This document shows, piece after piece, positions 29,906-38,662 of a DNA stretch of 64,000 nt. This DNA comes from Ornithinimicrobium sp. CNJ-824. GTDB taxonomy: Bacteria; Actinomycetota; Actinomycetes; Actinomycetales; Dermatophilaceae. Position 1 is the stretch's first letter, and each line of letters opens with the position of its first letter. The position numbers were made by a program, and so were the translations under genes. The notes beneath the pieces were generated by a model, which saw nothing but the letters and a program-made list of their open reading frames with translations, was not told the origin of the DNA and ran no database searches. Where the stretch lies: positions 1-64,000 of the forward strand of contig NZ_MKKA01000022.1 in NCBI RefSeq assembly GCF_001942405.1, given 5' to 3'.

Positions 29906-30432
29906 GCCCGTTCTTCCCGCTCCCCCTCCGGACCGCCCTCGTCGTCGGGGCGCGTCATCGTGCCGCGGCCGCGCAGCGACTCGAAGATCAGCGAGGTCTC
30001 GGCGTGCAGCACGCCGGGGCGGTTGGTCAGGTGGTCCAGGACGAAGTCGCGCAGGGCGTCGGCCGACTCGGTCGCCACGTGCACGTAGTAGTCGATGGCT
30101 CCCGACACGTGGTAGGCACCCAGCACCCCGGGCAGCTGCGGGACCTCCTCGGTGAACTGCTCGAAGTGGCTGCGCCGGTGCCCGCCGAAGCGGACGGCGA
30201 TCATCGCCTCGACGGGACGGCCGACCGCGACCGGGTCGACGTCGGCGTGGATGCCCCGGACCACGCCCCGCTCGCGCAGGGAGCGCACCCGCACCAGGCA
30301 GGTGGACTCGGCGATGCCGACCTCGCGGGCGAGCATCGCGTTGGACATCCGCCCGTCCTGCTCCAGCAGGCGCACCAGCGCCAGGTCGGTCTCGTCCAGT
30401 GGCTTGACGCGGTCCGGCGGGTTCTTCGGCAC
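29902..30432 (-). CDS. Lrp/AsnC family transcriptional regulator
   Basis: A 176-aa regulator: helix-turn-helix LVRLLEQDGRMSNAMLAREVGIAESTCLVRVRSLRERGVV and a C-terminal RAM/AsnC ligand domain (MIAVRFGGHRRSHFEQF, LPGVLGAYHVSGAIDYYVHVAT). The charged tail is not conserved. GTG 30432 is chosen because TACGCT (30439-30444) lies 6 nt upstream (leaderless). It is divergent from a PLP gamma-synthase/lyase gene, so it probably senses a sulfur amino acid or related compound and controls that gene (inference). Confidence 0.9.
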   Translation of the reverse strand: MPKNPPDRVKPLDETDLALVRLLEQDGRMSNAMLAREVGIAESTCLVRVRSLRERGVVRGIHADVDPVAVGRPVEAMIAVRFGGHRRSHFEQFTEEVPQLPGVLGAYHVSGAIDYYVHVATESADALRDFVLDHLTNRPGVLHAETSLIFESLRGRGTMTRPDDEGGPEGEREERA

Positions 30433-30485
30433 ACGGTCAGCGTATGCGGACGCGGTCGCCACGGCATACCCGCACCTGCACCGCT

Positions 30486-30535
30486 GATCCTTCGTCAGTG
30501 TTGACGAGTTTGCTCAGGATCTGCACTCTTGTCCT
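30486..30535 (+). promoter_or_regulatory. metB-type gene promoter with nested inverted repeats
   Basis: TTGACG (30501-30506) and CACTCT (30524-30529) are 17 bp apart, and the ATG follows 6 nt later, giving a leaderless transcript. The -35 is covered by TCGTCA-GTGT-TGACGA (30492-30507), itself flanked by GATCCT (30486-30491) and AGGATC (30516-30521). This nested symmetry is a plausible Lrp operator. Confidence 0.6.
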
Positions 30536-31705
30536 ATGCGCACCGAAGCCCTGGGTCTTGACAGCCGCGCCGTCCACGCCGGACGGGCCGACCTGACCGG
30601 TCTGGGGGTGCACGTCCCCCCGATCGACCTCTCCAGCACCTACCCGCTGCCCGACGTCGAGGCCGGGGGCGAGGCCTACGAGCAGATGGCCTCCGGCCAG
30701 GCCCGCGGCGAGCGGCAGACACCCGTCTACCAGCGGCTGTGGAGCCCGACGGTGGCCCGCTTCGAGGAGGCGCTGGCCGCGCTGGAGGGAGCCGAGGCCG
30801 GGGTGGCCTTCGCGTCCGGGATGGCCGCGCTCAGCGCCACCCTGCTCGCCTGCGTGTCCGCCGGCACCCCCCACGTGGTGGCGGTCCGCCCGCTCTACGG
30901 CGGCAGCGACCACCTGCTGGCCACCGGGCTGCTGGGCACCCGGGTGACCTGGGCCGACGCCGACCACGTCGCGGACGCGATCGAGGAGGACACCGGGCTG
31001 GTCGTCGTCGAGACGCCGGCGAACCCGACCCTGGACCTCGTGGACCTGCGCGCCCTGTGCGGGCAGGCGGGGGACGTGCCGGTGCTGGTCGACAACACCT
31101 TCGCCACGCCGGTGCTGCAGCGGCCGCTCGAGCACGGCGCGAGCCTGGTGCTGCACTCGGTGACCAAGTTCCTCGCCGGGCACGGCGACGTCCTCGGCGG
31201 GGTGGTCGCCACCTCCGAGGCGTGGGCCGGCCGCATCCGGCCGGTGCGGGCCGTCACCGGCGCCATCATGCACCCGCTGTCGGGCTACCTGGCCCACCGC
31301 GGGCTGCAGACCCTGCCGGTGCGGGTCCGGGCCCAGCAGGAGGGCGCGCAGGTGGTGGCCGGCTGGCTGACCGGGCACACCGACGTCGCCCGCGTCTACT
31401 ACCCCGGGACCGAAGGGGCCGACCCGACCGGGCTCGTGGGCACGCAGATGACCGGGCCGGGCGCGGTGCTGGCCTTCGACCTGGGCAGCTACGACCGGGC
31501 GCGCCGGGTGGCGGAGAGCGTGCGGATGATCACCCACGCGGTCTCGCTGGGCGGGGTGGACAGCCTCGTCCAGCACCCGGCGGCGTTGACCCACCGTCCG
31601 GTGGCGGAGGAGGCCCGGCCGGGCGCGGGCATCCTGCGCCTGTCGGTCGGGCTCGAGGCGCCGGAGGACGTCGTCGCCGACCTGGAGCAGGCCCTGCAGG
31701 CCTGA
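30536..31705 (+). CDS. cystathionine gamma-synthase / methionine gamma-lyase family PLP enzyme
   Basis: A 389-aa Cys/Met-metabolism enzyme. The PLP lysine is in LHSVTKFLAGHGDVLGG; other motifs are YQRLWSPTVARFEEALAALEGAEAGVAFASGMAA, VVVETPANPTLDLVD, VLVDNTFATPVLQRPLEHGA and SLGGVDSLVQHPAALTH. The pattern next to an Lrp regulator suits either methionine gamma-lyase/homocysteine lyase or a gamma-synthase; the sequence does not decide. No Shine-Dalgarno; leaderless promoter upstream. Confidence 0.88.
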   Translation: MRTEALGLDSRAVHAGRADLTGLGVHVPPIDLSSTYPLPDVEAGGEAYEQMASGQARGERQTPVYQRLWSPTVARFEEALAALEGAEAGVAFASGMAALSATLLACVSAGTPHVVAVRPLYGGSDHLLATGLLGTRVTWADADHVADAIEEDTGLVVVETPANPTLDLVDLRALCGQAGDVPVLVDNTFATPVLQRPLEHGASLVLHSVTKFLAGHGDVLGGVVATSEAWAGRIRPVRAVTGAIMHPLSGYLAHRGLQTLPVRVRAQQEGAQVVAGWLTGHTDVARVYYPGTEGADPTGLVGTQMTGPGAVLAFDLGSYDRARRVAESVRMITHAVSLGGVDSLVQHPAALTHRPVAEEARPGAGILRLSVGLEAPEDVVADLEQALQA

Positions 31706-31725
31706 GCCGGGCGGCGCCTGCGGCG

Positions 31726-34700
31726 CTAGGGCTCCTCGCAGGGGGCGGTCCAGGGGACGCCGGGCAGCCGGTCGGCCCACTCCTGCTCCGTGAGCCGCAC
31801 ACCGGTCGTCCGGCAGATCCAGGACCGGGCCCGGTCGACGTCGGTGTCCCAGATGCGCACCTCGCCCAGGTTGCCGCCGGCGTAGAGCACCTCGTCGCCG
31901 GCGCCCCAGCCGACGGCGAAGAGGCGGGTCTCGGCCGCCCCCAGGGCCAGCGGGTCGGCCCACCCGTCGTCGGTCCGGTCCCAGACCCACAGCCGGCCGT
32001 CCTGGGAGGCCGCGGCGAGGCGAGTCCCGTCGGAGCTGTACTGCACGTTGTAGACCTCCGACCCCGGGCCGGTGAGGGTGTCGACGAGCACGGGCGACGC
32101 GGGCTCCCGCACGTCCCAGACGGTCACCTCGCGGCCGGCGCCCACGGCGACCAGGTGCTCGTCGGCGGGGTCGAGGTCGAGGCCGAGGACCGCCCCGGGC
32201 GTGGAGAGGTCGCCGAGCGGCTCGCCGGTCCGGGTGCTCCACAGCCTGGTCCTGCCCACCTGACCGACCACGGCCACGTCGTGCACCGACTGCGCGACGG
32301 CATACACCAGCCCCTCGGTGTCCGCCCGTCCGGCCAGCGTGACCGTGGCCCGCTCCTCGTCCACGGCGTACCAGGAGACCCAGCCGTTGTCGCCACCGGC
32401 GACCAGGGTCGACCCGGCCGAGTCGAAGGCGACCATCTCCACGATCTTGCGGTCGGCCTCCTCCACCCGGCCCCCGGTGAGGTCGTCGTCGAGCACGGTG
32501 CGCGGGTCGGCGGGGTCGCGCACGTCGTAGGCCAGCACGCGGTCGGCGATCGTGCCGCCGACCATCACGGTGCCGGCGGGCCCCAGGTCGGCTGCGCCGC
32601 TGAAGGCCTCTCCCTCGGGCGCGCGGACCGCCGAGACCTGCTCGGGCCGGCGCGGGTCGCTCGCGGTGTCGTAGAGCACCAACCTGCCGTCGCCCGCCCC
32701 GGCCGCCACCAGCAGCAGCTCCCCGTCGGCGGCCGCGCGGGTGGTGAAGACGCCGTCGCCGTGACGCACCGGGACCGGGCCCGTGGTGTCCCACAGGAAC
32801 CACTCGTCGTTCTCGGGGGCCACGAACCACCGACCGTCGTCGAGGGCCACGACGGCGACGTTGGGGGCCGCGGTCGCGACCGAGGCGGCCGGCACGTCCC
32901 AGGTGGCGGCGTCCCAGCCCGACGGACCACGGCGCCACAGGAGCACCTCCCCCGCCGACCCGACGGCCACCACCTGCTCGCCGCCCGGGGAGAACTCGAC
33001 GTCGTTAACGTAGCTGGCGAAGGCGCGGGCCTCCCCCTCAGGCGCGAACCCCTGGTCCCCCACGGCGAAGAGCCGCAGCGTCTTGTCCCGGCCCACGACG
33101 GCCGCCGTCGCCCCGTCCGGCGACAGCTCGACCCGGTGCTGGAGCCGGCCGTCGGGGTCGACGAGGGTGTCGTCGACGCGCTCCCAGCCACCGGGCTCCA
33201 CCCGCCACAGGACCGCGGTGCCGTCGTCGCCGAGGGTGACCGCACGGCGCGCGTCGGGACCGAGGTCCAGGTCCACGACCGGTCGCCCGTGGTCGGCCAC
33301 GACCTCGGCGTCCCCCCACCCGTCGGCCGGGGCTCCGGCGGCGGGGCCGGTCCAGGAGAGGACCTGCCCGCCGGCCCCCGCCACCAGCAGCTGCCGACCG
33401 TCGGCCGCCCGCATGTCGAGGGCCACCGCGTAGCCCCCGTCCCCGCCGTCCGGCAGCGCCAGCACCCCGCCGTCCCTGGGGCGGGCGGTGTCGGAGACGT
33501 CGACGAGCCGTAGTCCGTGGGGTCCGGCGGTGGCCACGACCGTGCCGCCGTCGGGACTGACCACCAGGTCGGCGACCCCCGTGGTGGGGCTGGTCTGCTC
33601 GGCCAGGACGTTGACCGGGTCCGACGGGTCGCCCAGCCCCTCGTCGGTCAGCTCCGCGGTGCGCACGCTCCCGTCGGCCGCGCCCAGGGCGATCCAGCTG
33701 CCGTCCGGGGCGACGTCGCCCCGGTTGACGCCCGCCCCGTCGAGGTGCCGCGTCAGGTGCGGGCCGGCGGCGGCGTCGAGCACCGCGACCACGGCCTCCC
33801 TGGTCGGCTGCAGCGCGTGGGCCGAGACGGCGAACTGGGCCGCGGTGGCCGGATGCTCCTCCCGCAGGGACACCGCGAGGTTGGCCACCTGCCGCGACCG
33901 GGCCTCGTCCCGCTGCACCTGCACCTGCTGGCGGGAGGAGACGGCGGCCACGGACAGCCCGGCCGTCGCGACCGCCAGCACGGTGGTCGCCGCCAGAAGG
34001 CGCCGCGTGCGCCGGTGGGTGCGCTCCCGGCCGGCGGCGACGTCCCGCTGGCGCCGGGCCGACGCCTCGACGAAGTCGACCTCCTCGGTGGTGGCGTCCT
34101 CACGGTGCTCCGCCAGCCAGTCCTCGGCCAGGGCCAGCTGGCTGCCGGTGAGGAGCAGCGCCGGGTCGCGGCCGGCCTCCAGCCAGTCGACGCGCCGGGC
34201 CGCCACCCGGTCACGGACCTGCAGCGCACCGCCCCGGTCGCGGATCCACCCGTCGAGGAGGGGCCAGTCGACCAGCAGGACCTCGTGGCTCAGGGAGGCG
34301 CTGTCGCCCTCCAGCACCACGAGCCGCCGGTCGGACAGGTGCTCGAGCACGTCCTGCGCGCGTGGTCCCAGGGCGAGCAGCTCGTCCCGGGCGGCCCACC
34401 GGCGCGACGGCGCCTGTCCCTGCTGAACACCGACCAGGCGCAGCAGCAACCGCCGGGCGGTGCGGCGGTCCTCGTCCGGCAGGGCCTCGACGACGGCGTC
34501 GGCCCACCGCACCAGGGATCCGCGGAACCCGCCGACCTGCTCATAGTGGTCGCGGGTGAGCTCACGCCGGTCGCTCTCGGCCCACATCGCCCGGAGCAGG
34601 TGGGAGAGGTGGGGCAGCACCTGCTGGGCGTGCCCGTGGCCGAGCGCCTCCGCGAGGATCAGGTCGACCAGGCCGTCCTGCAGGCCCAGGCCGACGAGCT

Positions 34701-35561
34701 GCGCGGGCCCGGTGATCACCCCGTGGAGCTCGGCCCGCCCCGGCGGCCCGACCAGTACCTGCCGCTCGCGCAGGGCCCGCAGCAGGAGGGGGTGCTCGGC
34801 CGCGGTGCCGTAGTGGTCGGCACGCAGTCCCACGACGACCGCCCGCCGGCCGGGCGCCGCCGTCCCGTCCTCCCCCGGGGCGGGCCCGTCGACGTCACCG
34901 AGCCGCAGCCAACGCCCCAGGAGGTCGAGGAAGCGTTGCTGGACCGCCCGGTCGTGCCCGAGGGTGAACAGCTCCTCCAGCTGGTCGACGACCAGGACGT
35001 AGGCCCGGTCGCAGCGCGCGGGGGACGGGACGGTGTCCACGAGCAGGTCCACGGGCAGGGCGCCGGGAGTGATCCGTCGCACGTCGACGTCCTCGCCCAG
35101 CTCGCCCAGGCCGGCGCCCAGCAACGACGACTTGCCGGCACCGGAGGGGCCCACCACGGCGACCGTCGCCAGGTCGGCGAGCGCGGCGAGCACGGTCTCC
35201 CGCAGCTCGGCCCTGTCCTCCTCCCGCCCGAAGAAGAGGTCGGCGTCCTCGGCCCCGTAGCTCTCCAGACCCAACCACGGGGCCCGCCGCGCCGGCGGCG
35301 GGGCCGGACGGGTGCGCATCTCCCAGAGCCGCTGCTCCCAGGCGGGCACCTCCCTGTCCGGGACGCCGCAGGCCCGGAGGATCCCGCGGAGCACCTCGGG
35401 GCGGTTCCACGGCGGCAGCGTCGGCCGGCGAAGTAGTCGCCCAGGGTGCTGGCCGGGATCCCGCTGCGGGCAGCCACCTGCCGGACGGAGAGCCGGGCCT
35501 GGTGGCGCAGCGCGGTGAGGGCAGCGCCGAACTCCTCCGCGGTGAGCGGCGCAGCGGCCAT
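31726..35561 (-). CDS. XRE-nSTAND1-WD40 signalling NTPase (frameshift near N-terminus)
   Basis: About 1278 aa after adding one base near 35425 (otherwise an N-terminal HTH frame and a 1222-aa frame). Order: XRE helix-turn-helix (ALRHQARLSVRQVAARSGIPAST); nSTAND NTPase with Walker A GPSGAGKSSLL, Walker B YVLVVDQLEELF and VVGLRADHYG; helical region with SLSHEVLLVDWPLLDGW; one transmembrane helix (LLAATTVLAVATAGLSVAAV); then WD40-type repeats forming a beta-propeller (such as LVASPDGGTVV-like blocks, VWDVREPASP, LWVWDRTDDGW) and a short SWICRTTGVRLTEQEW tail. The layout is that of bacterial STAND/NLR-like sensors, some of which act in phage defence; that role is inferred. Confidence 0.85.
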
Positions 35562-35613
35562 CCCCACCTTCCCCTCGTCGGCGTCATGGTGGACAAGGAC
35601 CATTCTGACGCAC

Positions 35614-35626
35614 CCGGACCGTCCGG
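35614..35626. promoter_or_regulatory. palindrome in shared promoter of nSTAND and small gene
   Basis: CCGGAC-C-GTCCGG is a perfect 6-bp inverted repeat in the 209-bp gap between the divergent genes, with further GTCCGGA/CCGGACC copies to about 35663. It may be an autoregulatory operator for the XRE domain of the NTPase. Confidence 0.4.
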
Positions 35627-35770
35627 ACCGGACCGACCCGGCGTCCGGGGTCGTCCGGACAGCGCAAAGACGGCTGCGGAGGGGCCGGCGTCCCGGCACG
35701 ATCGGTGCCGGGAGCAGCATCCGTCCACGGGTGGCCCTGCTCCGACCGGCCGGCCCGGGGAGGACGAGAG

Positions 35771-36115
35771 ATGACCCGACCACGTGATGCTGCCGAGCTG
35801 CTGTGCTCCGTGCTGGCCCTGCCGCGCTACCGACGTCGCTGGGTGCGGCACGTGCGGCGGATGGCGCCCAGCGCCTCGGTCCACCACGCGGCCGTCGCCG
35901 AGGTCATCGTCCGCCACCTCGTGGAGTCCGGCGAGCTCGACGGGAACGCTCCGCGGCCGGCACGGACCTACAAGGACCTCGTCGGGCGGGCCCTGACCGG
36001 TCGCACGCTCAGCTGCGCCACGCTCCAGCTGTTCGTGGACGCCTTCGAGATCGAGGACGAGCTCGCGGACCGTCTGTGGAGCACCCTCCTGGGCGACCGG
36101 GTGCGTTCGGGCTGA
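35771..36115 (+). CDS. small hypothetical protein divergent from the nSTAND gene
   Basis: A 114-aa basic, helical protein (RRRWVRHVRRM; TYKDLVGRALTGRTLSCATLQLFVDAFEIEDELADRLW). The second half has the length and pattern of a small helix-turn-helix or death-fold-like domain seen before STAND NTPases, but I cannot name the family. GAGAG precedes the ATG. Its position suggests shared control with the NTPase. Confidence 0.6.
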   Translation: MTRPRDAAELLCSVLALPRYRRRWVRHVRRMAPSASVHHAAVAEVIVRHLVESGELDGNAPRPARTYKDLVGRALTGRTLSCATLQLFVDAFEIEDELADRLWSTLLGDRVRSG

Positions 36116-36169
36116 CCGTGCGCCCGGCCCCGGCGCGTGGGACGTGCCCGGGGCAGGTAGGTTCGTGCC

Positions 36170-37018
36170 GTGAGAGCTCGCCCCTCCGGCCCCTACGACG
36201 AGGTCGCCCAGGCCAGTGCGGCCGTCGTCATCGAGTGCTACTCGACCTCCTTCGGCTGGGCCACCCGCCTGCTGGCGGAGCCGGTGCGCACGCACGTGCG
36301 GTGCATCTACGCCCTCGTCCGGGTCGCCGACGAGCTCGTGGACGACGTCGACCTCGCCTGGGACCGGGGCCGGCGCGCCGCCCTCCTCGACGCCCTGGAG
36401 GAGGACACCCGACGCGCCCTGCGGATCGGGGGAAGCCCGAACCTGGTCGTGCACGCCTTCGCCCGCACGGCCGTCGAGCACGGGATCGGCTGGGACCTGG
36501 TCGGCCCGTTCTTCGACTCGATGCGCGCCGACCTGGACGTCGCCGCGCACGACCCCGACTCCTTCGCCACCTACGTCTACGGGTCCGCCGAGGTCGTGGG
36601 GCTGATGTGCCTGCGGGTGTTCGTCGGCGGCGACCAGGCGCGCTACGAGCAGCTCGCCCCGGGCGCCCGCGCCCTCGGGGCGGCCTTCCAGAAGGTCAAC
36701 TTCCTGCGGGACATGGCCGACGACCACGGCGAGCGGGGCCGGGACTACTTCCCGGGGGTCGACCCGGGCCGGTTCGATGACGCCCGGCGCGACGTCCTGC
36801 TCGACGACATCGACGCCGACCTCGCCGCCGCGGCCGCGGTCATCCCCGAGCTCCCGCCCAGCAGCCGGCGGGCGGTGAGGGCGGCCCACGACCTGTTCGC
36901 GGCCCTCTCGGAGCGGCTGCGGCGCACGCCCGCCGCGGAGATCGCCACCCGACGCGTGCGGGTCCCCGACCCGGTCAAGGCCGTCGTGCTGGCCCGCTGC
37001 CTGGTGGGTCGCCGATGA
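36170..37018 (+). CDS. crtB: phytoene synthase
   Basis: A 282-aa squalene/phytoene-synthase family enzyme that joins two geranylgeranyl-PP molecules. The two Asp-rich motifs are in IYALVRVADELVDDVD and FQKVNFLRDMADDHGERGRDYFP; YGSAEVVGLM is also typical. The GTG at 36170 has TAGGTT (36158-36163) 6 nt upstream and no Shine-Dalgarno, so it is likely leaderless. It overlaps crtI by 4 bp (ATGA). Confidence 0.93.
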   Translation: MRARPSGPYDEVAQASAAVVIECYSTSFGWATRLLAEPVRTHVRCIYALVRVADELVDDVDLAWDRGRRAALLDALEEDTRRALRIGGSPNLVVHAFARTAVEHGIGWDLVGPFFDSMRADLDVAAHDPDSFATYVYGSAEVVGLMCLRVFVGGDQARYEQLAPGARALGAAFQKVNFLRDMADDHGERGRDYFPGVDPGRFDDARRDVLLDDIDADLAAAAAVIPELPPSSRRAVRAAHDLFAALSERLRRTPAAEIATRRVRVPDPVKAVVLARCLVGRR

Positions 37019-38640
37019 GCAGGGTGGTCGTGGTCGGCGGAGGCATCTCCGGGCTGGCCAGCGCGGCGCTCCTGGCGGCCGACGGACACGAGGTCGAGCT
37101 GCTCGAGCAGCGCGAGGGCGTCGGCGGGCGGGCCGGGTCGTGGTTATCCGACGGCTACCGGTTCGACACCGGTCCGTCCTGGTACCTCATGCCCGAGGTC
37201 TTCGACCACTTCTTCGCCATGATGGGCACCAGCACCGCCGAGCAGCTGGACCTTCGGCAGCTCGACCCGGCCTACCGGGTCTTCTTCGAGGGGTACGACG
37301 AGCCCCTCGACGTGGTGGCCTCCACCGAGGACAACGTGGCCACGTTCGAGCGCATCGAGCCCGGCGCCGGGGCGGCGCTGCGGGGGTACCTCGCGTCGGC
37401 CAGGGACGCCTACGACATCGCCCTGCGCCGTTTCCTCTACACCAGCTTCACCCGGCCGCTGGCGCTCGCCTCCCCGGACGTTCTGCGCCGCGTCCCCACG
37501 CTCGGTCCCCTGCTCACCCGCTCGCTGGAGTCCTTCGTCGCCGCACGCTTCCAGGACCGGCGGCTGCGGCAGGTGCTCGGCTACCCCGCGGTCTTCCTCG
37601 GCTCCTCGCCGGACCGCACCCCCAGCCTCTACCACCTGATGAGCGCCCTGGACCTCACCGGCGGCGTCATGTACCCCCAGGGCGGTTTCGCCCACCTCGT
37701 CGAGGCGGTGCACCGGCTCGCCCTCGAGGAGGGGGTCCGCGTGCGCACCGGAGCCCGGGCGGTGTCGGTCGAGACGGTCGGGCGGCCCGGCCACCGCGCG
37801 CCCACGCTGCCGGGACGCCTGCGCGACCGGCTGCCCGCCCGCCTGCGGGGCAGGACCGCCCGCGTGACCGGTGTGCGCTGGGTCGACGGTGAGGGCGTGG
37901 AGCACTCCTCCCCGGCGGAGGTGGTCGTCGCGGCCGCGGACCTGCACCACGTCGAGACGCGCCTCCTGCCCGAGCACCTGCGGACCTACCCCCAGCGCTA
38001 CTGGGACCGCAGCACGAGCGGCCCGGGGGCGGTCCTGGTGCTGCTCGGCGTCCGGGGGCAGCTGCCGCAGCTGCCCCACCACAGCCTGTTCTTCACCGCC
38101 GACTGGCGGGACAACTTCGACCGCATCCGGGAGGGACGGGTGCCCGACCCCGCCTCCGCCTACGTCTGCCGGCCCTCGGCCACCGACCCGGACGTCGCCC
38201 CGTCGGGCTGCGAGAACCTCTTCGTCCTGGTGCCCGTGCCGGCCGACCCGGGGCTGGGTCACGGTGGCCTGGACGGCGGGGGATCTCCGGCCGTCGAGCG
38301 GGTGGCCGACGCGGCGATCGCCCAGGTCGCCGCCTGGGCGGGGATCCCGGACCTGGCCGACCGCGTCGAGGTGCGGCGCACCATCGGGCCGGGCGACTTC
38401 GTCACCGACCTGTCAGCCTGGCGCGGCAGCATGCTGGGGCCGGGGCACACGCTGCGCCAGAGCGCCATGTTCCGCGCGGGGAACGTCTCCCGGCACGTCG
38501 AGGGGCTGCTCTACGCCGGTTCCAGCACGATCCCGGGCATCGGCCTGCCGATGTGCCTCATCAGCGCGGAGCTGGTCGCCAAGCGCCTCCGGGGGGACCA
38601 CTCCACGGCCCCCCTGCCCGAGCCGTCCCCCGGCGGCTGA
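37015..38640 (+). CDS. crtI: phytoene desaturase (CrtI type)
   Basis: A 541-aa FAD-dependent carotenoid desaturase: dinucleotide-binding VVVVGGGISGLASAALLAADGHEVELLEQ, GGRAGSWLSDGYRFDTGPSWYLMPEVF, GGVMYPQGGFAHLVEAVHRLA, and the C-terminal LLYAGSSTIPGIGLPMCLISAELVAKRL. It converts phytoene towards lycopene at the membrane. It is coupled to crtB. No crtE or lycopene cyclase gene is in the window, so the rest of the pathway is elsewhere. Confidence 0.94.
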   Translation: MSRVVVVGGGISGLASAALLAADGHEVELLEQREGVGGRAGSWLSDGYRFDTGPSWYLMPEVFDHFFAMMGTSTAEQLDLRQLDPAYRVFFEGYDEPLDVVASTEDNVATFERIEPGAGAALRGYLASARDAYDIALRRFLYTSFTRPLALASPDVLRRVPTLGPLLTRSLESFVAARFQDRRLRQVLGYPAVFLGSSPDRTPSLYHLMSALDLTGGVMYPQGGFAHLVEAVHRLALEEGVRVRTGARAVSVETVGRPGHRAPTLPGRLRDRLPARLRGRTARVTGVRWVDGEGVEHSSPAEVVVAAADLHHVETRLLPEHLRTYPQRYWDRSTSGPGAVLVLLGVRGQLPQLPHHSLFFTADWRDNFDRIREGRVPDPASAYVCRPSATDPDVAPSGCENLFVLVPVPADPGLGHGGLDGGGSPAVERVADAAIAQVAAWAGIPDLADRVEVRRTIGPGDFVTDLSAWRGSMLGPGHTLRQSAMFRAGNVSRHVEGLLYAGSSTIPGIGLPMCLISAELVAKRLRGDHSTAPLPEPSPGG

Positions 38641-38662
38641 CCGCCCCGGAGACCGGTGCGAC

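Noticed and set aside
35614-35663. Intrinsic terminator in the nSTAND upstream region
   Set aside because: The region lies between divergent starts, so a terminator is not expected; the CCGGAC repeats fit an operator better.
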